A DNA stretch of 64,000 nt from Thiohalorhabdus sp. Cl-TMA (GTDB lineage Bacteria; Pseudomonadota; Gammaproteobacteria; Thiohalorhabdales; Thiohalorhabdaceae). The DNA lies in contig NZ_JBGUAW010000003.1 in NCBI RefSeq assembly GCF_041821045.1, positions 124,001 to 188,000 on the forward strand, in the 5' to 3' direction. The notes below the pieces were generated by a model that saw only the letters and a list, made by a program, of their open reading frames with translations, was not told the DNA's origin and searched no databases. How positions within the stretch are numbered: the stretch's first letter is position 1; each line of letters starts with the position of its first letter. Shown one piece after another: positions 16,995-24,331 of the stretch. Made by a program: the position numbers and the translations under genes.

Positions 16995-17912
16995 ATGGAT
17001 GCGCCGGTTCGCGCGCTCTTGCAGTCCGTCAACCAGGTTCTGCTGGGCAAGGAGGAGGCGGTGCGGCTCGCGGTGGCCGGACTGCTGGCCCGGGGACACC
17101 TCCTGATCGAGGACCTGCCCGGGGTGGGCAAGACCACCCTGGCCCATGCCCTGTCCCGGCTGCTGGGCCTGGACCTGCAGCGGATCCAGTTCACCAGCGA
17201 CATGCTTCCGGCGGATATCGTCGGTGCTTCCGTCTACGAGCGGGAAACGGGCGGCTTCGTCTTCCATCAGGGGCCGCTTTTCGCCCAGCTGGTGCTGGCC
17301 GACGAGGTGAACCGCGCCACGCCCAAGACGCAGAGCGCCCTGCTGGAGGCCATGGGCGAGCGCCAGGTGACGGTGGAGGGAGCGACCCGGGATCTGCCGG
17401 AGCCGTTCTTCGTCATTGCCACCCAGAATCCGCTGTCGCAGATCGGAACCTTCCCCCTGCCGGAGTCGCAGCTCGACCGCTTCCTCATGCGGCTATCCCT
17501 GGGCTATCCGGACACGCGGGCGGAGCGGGAGCTGCTGGAAGGGGAGGACCGCGCCACCCTGGTGCAGCGCCTCACAACCGCCATGGACACCGATACCCTG
17601 GACGCCCTGCAGCGGGCGGTCCCCGAGGTGCATGCTTCCGCCGCCCTGCTGGACTACGTTCAGGCCCTGCTCACGCACACCCGGGAGGTGGGCCGTTTCC
17701 GCACGGGCCTCTCGCCCCGGGCGGGTCTGGCCCTGCTGCGGGCCGCACAGGCCTGGGCGCTGGTGGACGGCCGGCAGGCCGTCCTGCCGGAGGACGTGCA
17801 GGCGGTCTTCCCGGCCGTGGCCGCCCACCGCCTGCACCCGCTGCCGAGCGAGGAGGGACGTTCGTCCCTGGAGCACACCGCCGCGGTGATGGACGAGGTG
17901 GCCATCCCCTGA
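16995..17912 (+). CDS. MoxR-family AAA+ ATPase
   Basis: The 305-residue AAA+ protein has Walker A in EDLPGVGKTTLAHAL (about residues 38-52), Walker B in VLADEVNRATPKTQ, sensor 1 near FVIATQNPLSQIGTFPLPESQLDRF and sensor 2 in the RTGLSPRAGLALL segment. MoxR ATPases act as chaperones for the maturation of protein complexes, usually with von Willebrand-A or DUF58 partners. GAGGAGAA precedes the ATG by 9 nt. The next gene, a DUF58 protein, overlaps by 1 nt (TGATG), followed by a transglutaminase-domain protein: the common moxR-DUF58-TGase operon. Confidence 0.94.
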   Translation: MDAPVRALLQSVNQVLLGKEEAVRLAVAGLLARGHLLIEDLPGVGKTTLAHALSRLLGLDLQRIQFTSDMLPADIVGASVYERETGGFVFHQGPLFAQLVLADEVNRATPKTQSALLEAMGERQVTVEGATRDLPEPFFVIATQNPLSQIGTFPLPESQLDRFLMRLSLGYPDTRAERELLEGEDRATLVQRLTTAMDTDTLDALQRAVPEVHASAALLDYVQALLTHTREVGRFRTGLSPRAGLALLRAAQAWALVDGRQAVLPEDVQAVFPAVAAHRLHPLPSEEGRSSLEHTAAVMDEVAIP

Positions 17913-18868
17913 TGCGGGCGCCGCGCTTCCTGCAGGGCGTGGTGGACCGCCTCGTGGCCCGGCGCATGGGCCTGCAGGGCGGCCGGGTAGCCCTGACCTA
18001 TCGGCGGATCTTCATCCTGCCCACCCGCGCCGGTCTGGGCTTCGCCGCCCTGCTGGGGGCTATCTGGCTGGGGGCGGTGAACTACGGCAACAGCATGGCC
18101 TACCTGCTGGTCTTCCTCCTGGCGGGCGTGGCCAACGCCGCCATGCTCCACAATTTCCGCAACCTGTTGGGCGTGACGGTACAGGGTCGGGGCGCGGACC
18201 CGGTATTCGCCGGGGGCGTGGCCCGGTTCCATGTGCGGCTCGCCGAATCCTCCGGCCGCAGCCGCATGGGCCTGTCCCTGCTACGGGAAGCGCACCGGAG
18301 CCCGTCGGCGGACGTCCCCGCCGACGGCAGCGGCGACCTGGTGGTGGAGGTGCCGGCGGAGGAGCGTGGCCCCCTGCCCGTGGGGCGATTCGTGGTGGGG
18401 AGCCGCTTTCCGGCGGGCCTCTTTCAGGCTTGGTCCTGGGTACGGCCCGACTGGAGCTGCGTGGTGTACCCCCGCCCGGAGAGCGGCACTGTGCCCGAAC
18501 CGCCCGCTGCCACCGGCGGCGAATCGGGTGGTGAGGGAGGTGAGGATACCGGCGACTTCCGGGGCCTGCGGCGCTACCAGTCCGGGGATCCGCCCCGCCA
18601 CGTGGCCTGGCGTCTGGTGGCGCGCGGCCAGGATCCCCAGACCAAGGTGTTCGCGGGGGCCGCCGCCACGCCGGCCTGGCTGGACTGGGCGGCTCTGGAG
18701 GGTCTGGAGCCGGAGGCGCGCCTGTCGCGGCTCTGCCGCTGGGTGCTGGACGCCGAGCACCAGGCCCGTCCCTACGGCCTCCGGCTGCCGGGGCGGGAGA
18801 TCCCTCCGGGGCGCGGTGCGGAGCATCGCCACCGCTGCCTCGCGGCCCTCGCGTGCTGGGGCTCGTGA
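17912..18868 (+). CDS. DUF58 domain protein
   Basis: The 318-residue protein has two transmembrane helices near the N-terminus (about residues 35-80). A C-terminal soluble part contains the DUF58 hallmark DFRGLRRYQSGDPPRHVAWRL. DUF58 proteins are related to von Willebrand-A domains and are encoded next to MoxR ATPases, which are thought to remodel them. The start shares one base with the moxR stop (TGATG). The stop lies inside the start region of the transglutaminase gene (GTGA). The three gene products probably act together at the membrane; their target is unknown. Confidence 0.9.
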   Translation: MRAPRFLQGVVDRLVARRMGLQGGRVALTYRRIFILPTRAGLGFAALLGAIWLGAVNYGNSMAYLLVFLLAGVANAAMLHNFRNLLGVTVQGRGADPVFAGGVARFHVRLAESSGRSRMGLSLLREAHRSPSADVPADGSGDLVVEVPAEERGPLPVGRFVVGSRFPAGLFQAWSWVRPDWSCVVYPRPESGTVPEPPAATGGESGGEGGEDTGDFRGLRRYQSGDPPRHVAWRLVARGQDPQTKVFAGAAATPAWLDWAALEGLEPEARLSRLCRWVLDAEHQARPYGLRLPGREIPPGRGAEHRHRCLAALACWGS

Positions 18869-20829
18869 GCACCAGCCCCCGGCTCTCCGCGCCCCTGGTT
18901 ACGGCCCTGGTGGCCGTGCTGGGCGGGGTGCTCGCGCCCCATCTGGTGCGTCTGCCGCTCTGGCTCGGCGCCGGGGTGCTGGGGGTGGGGATGTGGCGGG
19001 TCTGGGCGGCCCGGCGGGGGAGCGCCCTACCGGGCCGGCCGGCCCGCGTGGGGCTGACCGTGGTGGTTGCGGGGGGCGTGGGCGCGGCCTTCGGTACCCT
19101 CACCGGACTGCAGGCCGGGGTGGCGCTGCTTACGGCCATGGCCGCCCTGAAGCTGCTGGAGCTGCGCCGCCGCCGGGATGCCCTGGTGCTCCTCTATCTG
19201 GGCTATTTCCTGGTGGCCGCGCAGTTTCTCGCCTCACAGGCGCCCTGGACGGTGGCGTACCTGCTGGCGGCGGTGTGGGGCCTGACCAGCCTGTTGGTGG
19301 CGGTCTCCCGGGAGGCCTGGGGCGAGCACCCCTGGGCGCATGCCGGGCTGGCCGCCCGCCTCGCCCTCCAGGGGCTGCCGGTGATGCTGGTGCTGTTTCT
19401 GTTCTTTCCCCGCCTGGGCAGCCCGCTCTGGGGCCTGCCCGACCAGGGACGGGCAGTCACCGGGCTGGACGATCGCCTGGCGCCCGGCGCCATCAGCCGT
19501 CTGAGCCGGTCGGACGCGGTGGCCTTCCGCGCCACCTTCGACGGCGCTCCGCCCCCGGCCGGGGAGCGCTACTGGCGGGGGCCGGTGCTGGCGGCCTACG
19601 ACGGCGGCACCTGGCGGCCAGGCCCGGGGCGGGAGGTGTCGCCCCCGCGCATCGAAAGTCGGGGGCGGCCCGCCGAGTACCGGGTCCTGCTGGAGCCGCA
19701 CCATCGCGAATGGCTGTTCGCCCTGGACCTGCCGGGGGGCGCCCCGGGCGGCGCGCGGGTCTCGGGGCGCTTCGAGCTGTTGACCGGGGAGCCCGTGCAC
19801 CGGGTACGGCGCTACCGGGTGCGCTCTTTCACCGAGCACCGCATCGGGCGGGGGCTTTCCGAGCAGCGTCGCGCCCGATTCCTGGAGCTCCCGCCGGATG
19901 CCCATCCGCAGGCCCGGGCCCTGGCCCGAGAGTGGCGGCGCGCCACCGCCGACAGCGCCGCGGTGGTGGCGCGGGGGCTGCGCTACTTCCGCGAGGGCGG
20001 TTTCGCCTACACCCTCACGCCGCCCGAGCTGGACGGCAACTGGGTGGATGCATTCCTGTTCGGCAGCCGCAGGGGCTTCTGCGGCCACTATGCGGGGGCA
20101 TTCACCTTCCTGATGCGGGCCGCGGGGGTGCCGGCCCGGGTGGTCACCGGCTATTTGGGCGGAACGCGCAATCCCAGCGGGGACTATCTGATCGTCCGCC
20201 AGGCGGATGCCCACGCCTGGACCGAGGTGTGGCTCCCCGACCGGGGGTGGGTGCGGGTGGACCCCACCACGGCTGTTTCTCCGGCGCGGGCCGAGGAAGG
20301 CCTGGACGGGTCGGTGCCGGAGGACGATCCGGTTCCCCTGATGGCGCGCGCCGACGGCGGCTGGCTGCGGGGGGTCCGGCTCCGGCTGGATGCCCTGGAA
20401 ACCGCCTGGGACCGGTGGGTGCTCGGCTACGATGCGGAGGCGCAAAGGGCGGTTCTGGGCCGGGTCGGCCTTGGTCAGTGGCCGCGGATGGTGGGGGCGC
20501 TGGCCGCCGGACTGGTCCTGTCCGGTGGGCTGGTGGCGCTGCTGGTGCTGTGGCGGGGCCGCGTGCGCTCCGGTCCCGTGGAGGCGGCCTTCGGGCGCCT
20601 GGAGCGGAAGCTGGCACGGGCCGGCTTGCCGAGGCACCGGGCCGAGGGGCCGCGGGCCTACGCAGAGCGCGTGGCGGGGTCGCGGCCGGATCTGGCCAGG
20701 GAGGTCCGGGATCTCGCCCGCCTGTATATCAGGCTGCGCTACGAGGAGCGGGGCGGTCCGAACGACGTCCGGAGCCTGCGCCGCCGGGTGGCCGGCTTCT
20801 CTCCGCGGCGCGTCCGGGCGCAAGCATGA
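18865..20829 (+). CDS. Membrane-anchored transglutaminase-like protein (DUF3488/TGase/DUF4129 type)
   Basis: The protein (about 654 aa) has several N-terminal transmembrane segments (DUF3488-like, residues 1-165), a transglutaminase-like core, another membrane helix near residue 545 (GALAAGLVLSGGLVALLVLW) and a cytoplasmic tail of DUF4129 type. The catalytic triad is present: Cys in RRGFCGHYAGAF, His in ADAHAWTEVWL and Asp in GWVRVDPTTA. Members are likely periplasmic cysteine hydrolases or transferases. I favour the GTG at 18865, overlapping the DUF58 stop as GTGA; a GTG at 18853 is also possible. It completes the moxR-DUF58-TGase operon. Confidence 0.92.
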   Translation: MSTSPRLSAPLVTALVAVLGGVLAPHLVRLPLWLGAGVLGVGMWRVWAARRGSALPGRPARVGLTVVVAGGVGAAFGTLTGLQAGVALLTAMAALKLLELRRRRDALVLLYLGYFLVAAQFLASQAPWTVAYLLAAVWGLTSLLVAVSREAWGEHPWAHAGLAARLALQGLPVMLVLFLFFPRLGSPLWGLPDQGRAVTGLDDRLAPGAISRLSRSDAVAFRATFDGAPPPAGERYWRGPVLAAYDGGTWRPGPGREVSPPRIESRGRPAEYRVLLEPHHREWLFALDLPGGAPGGARVSGRFELLTGEPVHRVRRYRVRSFTEHRIGRGLSEQRRARFLELPPDAHPQARALAREWRRATADSAAVVARGLRYFREGGFAYTLTPPELDGNWVDAFLFGSRRGFCGHYAGAFTFLMRAAGVPARVVTGYLGGTRNPSGDYLIVRQADAHAWTEVWLPDRGWVRVDPTTAVSPARAEEGLDGSVPEDDPVPLMARADGGWLRGVRLRLDALETAWDRWVLGYDAEAQRAVLGRVGLGQWPRMVGALAAGLVLSGGLVALLVLWRGRVRSGPVEAAFGRLERKLARAGLPRHRAEGPRAYAERVAGSRPDLAREVRDLARLYIRLRYEERGGPNDVRSLRRRVAGFSPRRVRAQA

Positions 20830-20908
20830 TCCGAGGGGGCTGTCCACGCGGCGCGTGCCGCCTGCCCGGAGAAGCCGGCGGCCGTCCGGACAGGGTGCAC
20901 GCGGGGGA

Positions 20909-22552
20909 TTACACCCGGGCCCCCGTTTCCAGCTCCCGCGCCACCAGGTCCGCGGCGTGCTCGGCGGCACTGGCGTAGGGCAGCAGCAGCCGCTGGATGC
21001 CCGCCTCGCCATAGCGCTCGGCGTCCCGCTCGCTGAAGGTGGCCACCAGCACCTCCGCCTCGTTTCCGCTCTGGCGGAGGCCCCGCCACAGCGCCAGGTT
21101 GGGCTCAGCCTTGGGCACCGTGCTGATGAGGTACGTATCCGGGCTGTCGGGCAGGGTCCCGACCACTTCGGGATCGGAGGCGTCCCCCGGGTAAACGGTG
21201 ATGTCCTCCTCCTCGGCGCGGCGAACCGCCTCGGGATCGAAGTCCACCCCCACCACGCGCGCTCCGTCGGCCTGAAGGCGGGTTGCGATCCGCCGACCCA
21301 GGCGACCCATGCCCAGCACTACCACCCGCGCCTCGCGCAGGGCCCGGCCCCGCTCCTCCACGGCCATCTCCCGATGGGGGTGGCGCCGCTCGAAGATCCC
21401 CAGCCAGGGCTCCACCCAGGCGTACAGGCGGTTGGAGTAGAGGATCATGTAGGTGGACAGGGTGATGGTCACCAGGCCCACCAGGGTTACCAGGCCCAGG
21501 GCCTGCTCCCTGATGTGGCCCATGGAGATCCCCATGGCGGTGAAGATGATGGAGAACTCGCTGATCTGGGCCACGGTGAGTCCGGCGAGGAAGCCCGTAC
21601 GCTTGCGGTAGCCCATGAAGCCCATGATGCCGAGCACCACCAGGGGGTTGCCCACCAGCACGAACAGCGACAGCACCACCGCCGGCCCCAGCTCTCCACC
21701 CAGGGTGGAGAGGTCAAGCCGGCTGCCGAGCTCGATAAAGAAGAACAGCAGCAGGAAATCGCGCAGGCTGGTGAGTCGGTCGCCGATCAGGTCCCGATTG
21801 CCCGTGGAGGCCAGGGAGAAGCCCGCCAGGAATGCCCCCACCTCCTTGCCGAAGCCGGCCACCTCGCCCAGGCTCGCCAGGCCGGTGCCCCAGGCCACGG
21901 CGAAGATCAGCAGCAAGTCGTGGGACTGGCCGAGCGTCTGCACCAGACGCGGGAAGACGTAGCGCATGAGCAGCAGCAGCGCGCCCAGTACCGCTACCAG
22001 TGTGCCGGCCGCGGTGAGCGCGGTTACCAGTCCGCCCTCTTGACTCCCCGAAGCGCCGAGCAGGGCCATTGCCGCCACCACGGCGATGTCCTGCACGATC
22101 AAAAAGCCCATGGCGATGCGGCCGTGCAGCGCGTCGATCTCGCGCTTGTCGGACAGGAGCTTGACGATGATGATGGTGCTGGAGAAGGTGAGGGCCACCG
22201 CCACGTACAGCGCTGTCATGGTGTCCAGGCCGAGGGCCAGGCTGAGCAGGAAGCCGAACAGAATCGTGAAGGTGAGCTGGCCGAGCCCGGTGGCCAGGGC
22301 CACCGGTCCCAGCCGGCGCACCAGGTGAAGGTCCAGCTTCAGCCCCACCAGGAACAGCAGGATGGTGATGCCGATCTGCGCCAAAAGATCGATCTGGTCG
22401 TGGGCACTCACCAGCCCCAGCCCGGCGGGACCGACCGTCAGCCCCACCACGATGAAGGCCACGATCAGCGGCTGACGCAGCCGTATGCCCAGCAGGCCCA
22501 CGGCCGCGGAGATGAGCAGCAGCAGGGCGATCTCGTGGTAGGTGGAGTGCAT
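20909..22552 (-). CDS. Kef-type (CPA2) K+/H+ antiporter with TrkA-N domain
   Basis: The 547-residue protein has about 12 transmembrane segments of the Na_H_Exchanger fold (residues 1-395), with GITILLFLVGLKLD, FLIVQDIAVVAAMALLG and AGFGKEVGAFLAGFSLA segments. A C-terminal NAD-binding TrkA-N Rossmann domain follows, with VVVLGMGRLGRRIATRL at about 413-429. Such proteins expel K+ in exchange for H+ under nucleotide or thiol control. It is transcribed divergently from a BCCT transporter gene (97-bp gap), suggesting joint roles in ionic and osmotic balance. It is less similar to glutathione-gated KefB/KefC than to generic CPA2 proteins, so I give no symbol. Confidence 0.92.
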   Translation of the reverse strand: MHSTYHEIALLLLISAAVGLLGIRLRQPLIVAFIVVGLTVGPAGLGLVSAHDQIDLLAQIGITILLFLVGLKLDLHLVRRLGPVALATGLGQLTFTILFGFLLSLALGLDTMTALYVAVALTFSSTIIIVKLLSDKREIDALHGRIAMGFLIVQDIAVVAAMALLGASGSQEGGLVTALTAAGTLVAVLGALLLLMRYVFPRLVQTLGQSHDLLLIFAVAWGTGLASLGEVAGFGKEVGAFLAGFSLASTGNRDLIGDRLTSLRDFLLLFFFIELGSRLDLSTLGGELGPAVVLSLFVLVGNPLVVLGIMGFMGYRKRTGFLAGLTVAQISEFSIIFTAMGISMGHIREQALGLVTLVGLVTITLSTYMILYSNRLYAWVEPWLGIFERRHPHREMAVEERGRALREARVVVLGMGRLGRRIATRLQADGARVVGVDFDPEAVRRAEEEDITVYPGDASDPEVVGTLPDSPDTYLISTVPKAEPNLALWRGLRQSGNEAEVLVATFSERDAERYGEAGIQRLLLPYASAAEHAADLVARELETGARV

Positions 22553-22648
22553 GCGTATTCCCGGTGGGCGTCAAGGGTTTCCTCATTCTAGGGCCTGCGC
22601 GCGGCGGCAGGAACCGATGCGGATCGCATCGGGAGGTCCATCCGGGGT

Positions 22649-24304
22649 ATGTCCACGAATGCAAGCACGGGAGATGGCATGGAGGGAGGGAAACGGGCCG
22701 CGCGCGGCCCTCTCAAGGGCATGAGCCCGGTGGTCTACCTGGGGGCCGCCACCCTCATGGTGGCCATGCTCCTGCTCGGCACCCTGGTCAGCGGCGAGAC
22801 CGCCCGGCTCCTGGCCGACCTGCGTGAACAGATAAACCCCTTCCTGGCCTGGTACTACGTGGGGCTCGTGGCCTTCATCCTCGCCTTCGTCCTCTGGCTT
22901 GGCGTGGGCCGCTACAAGAACGTCCGCCTGGGTGGCGACCTGGAGCAGCCGGAGTTCACCCTGATCCCCTGGCTGGCCATGCTGTTCGCCGCCGGCACCG
23001 GCGTTGGCCTGCTGTTCTGGAGCGTCGCCGAGCCCATACTGCACCTCGGCGACAACCCGCTGGTGGAGGCGGCCGGCACGCCGGAAGCGGCGACGGCGGC
23101 GCTGCGGCTCACTTTCTTCCACTGGGGACTGTCCGCATGGAGCGTGTTCGCCGTGGTGGCCCTATCCCTGGCTTACTTCGCCTACCGCCAGGGCCTGCCG
23201 CTGACCCTGCGCTCCGCCCTCCATCCACTGCTCGGCCACCGAATCCACGGAACTGCCGGACACCTGGTGGACATCTTCGCCGTGCTGGCCACGGTGTTCG
23301 GCGTGGCCACCACCCTGGGCTTTGGCGCCCAGCAGATGGAAACGGGCCTCTCCGAACTGCTCGGCATCGAGCGCAGCCAGGCCCTGCAGCTCGCCATCAT
23401 CGCCGCAGTTACCCTGGCCGCCACCGCCTCCGTGGCCTCGGGGGTGCGCCGCGGCGTGCGGCGCCTGTCTGAGCTCAACCTATGGCTGGCCGTTCTGCTG
23501 CTTGTGCTTTTTCTGGTATTGGGTCCCACCTGGCAGCTGTTCGGCTATCTCCTGCAGGCCGGCGGCGACTACTTCCAGAATCTCATCAGCCGCTCTTTCT
23601 GGACCGGCATGGACGGCCACCGCGACTGGCATACCGAGTGGACCGTATTCTACTGGGGCTGGTGGATCGCCTGGTCGCCCTTCGTGGGCATGTTCATCGC
23701 CCGGATCTCCCGCGGGCGCACCCTGCGTGAGTTCGTGTTCGGCGTTCTGTTGCTGCCCGCGGTGTTCAACTTCCTCTGGATCGCCGCCCTCGGCGGCACC
23801 GCCATCGACCTGGAGATGAACGACACGGTGGCCATCGCCGGCGCCGTGCAGCAGGACGTCACCGTGGCCCTGTACCGCACCATCGAGGCGCTCACCAGCG
23901 TCGAGGCCCTGGCCACGGGTACCGCCGTCCTGGCCACCCTGCTCATCGCCATTTTCTTCATCACTTCCGCCGACTCCGGAACCCTGGTGATCAACACCAT
24001 CATGGCCTACGGTGACCCCAGCCCGCCCCTGCGCCATCGCATCGCCTGGGGCCTGGGCATCGGCGTGCTCACCGCCGTGCTGGTGGTGGGCGGCGGCACC
24101 CAGACCCTGCAGGACGCCGTCATCGCCGCGGCGCTGCCTTTCTCCTTCATCATGCTCCTGATGATGGCCGGAGTACTGAAAGGCTTGCGCGAGGAGCGCT
24201 TCGCCCCGCGCGAGGGCATTAAGCACCACCTCCCCGAGGAGCCCTGGACGGGGGTGGATACGGAAACGGCGACCTGGAGAGCGCATGAGGAGGAGCGGCT
24301 GTAG
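22649..24304 (+). CDS. BCCT-family betaine/carnitine/choline-type transporter (second of two)
   Basis: The 551-residue protein has about 12 transmembrane segments and the BCCT core WGWWIAWSPFVGMFIARIS. MLFAAGTGVGLLFWSVAEP and TSADSGTLVINTIMAYG match the same positions in the 7157-8779 paralogue, but overall the two differ clearly, so they are not a recent duplication. This copy stands alone, divergent from a Kef-type antiporter and facing a P-type ATPase. This context fits osmoprotectant uptake better than the first copy's globin/oxidase context. The ATG at 22649 gives a 25-residue hydrophilic N-terminus; an ATG at 22679 is an alternative. Confidence 0.93.
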   Translation: MSTNASTGDGMEGGKRAARGPLKGMSPVVYLGAATLMVAMLLLGTLVSGETARLLADLREQINPFLAWYYVGLVAFILAFVLWLGVGRYKNVRLGGDLEQPEFTLIPWLAMLFAAGTGVGLLFWSVAEPILHLGDNPLVEAAGTPEAATAALRLTFFHWGLSAWSVFAVVALSLAYFAYRQGLPLTLRSALHPLLGHRIHGTAGHLVDIFAVLATVFGVATTLGFGAQQMETGLSELLGIERSQALQLAIIAAVTLAATASVASGVRRGVRRLSELNLWLAVLLLVLFLVLGPTWQLFGYLLQAGGDYFQNLISRSFWTGMDGHRDWHTEWTVFYWGWWIAWSPFVGMFIARISRGRTLREFVFGVLLLPAVFNFLWIAALGGTAIDLEMNDTVAIAGAVQQDVTVALYRTIEALTSVEALATGTAVLATLLIAIFFITSADSGTLVINTIMAYGDPSPPLRHRIAWGLGIGVLTAVLVVGGGTQTLQDAVIAAALPFSFIMLLMMAGVLKGLREERFAPREGIKHHLPEEPWTGVDTETATWRAHEEERL

Positions 24305-24331
24305 CCGGCCTCGGCGGGCTTTGCCAAACGT

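Noticed and set aside
20390-22591. 733-codon open frame opposite the Kef-type antiporter
   Set aside because: Gln/His/Gly-rich sequence without a domain; it arises from the antisense of a membrane protein gene.
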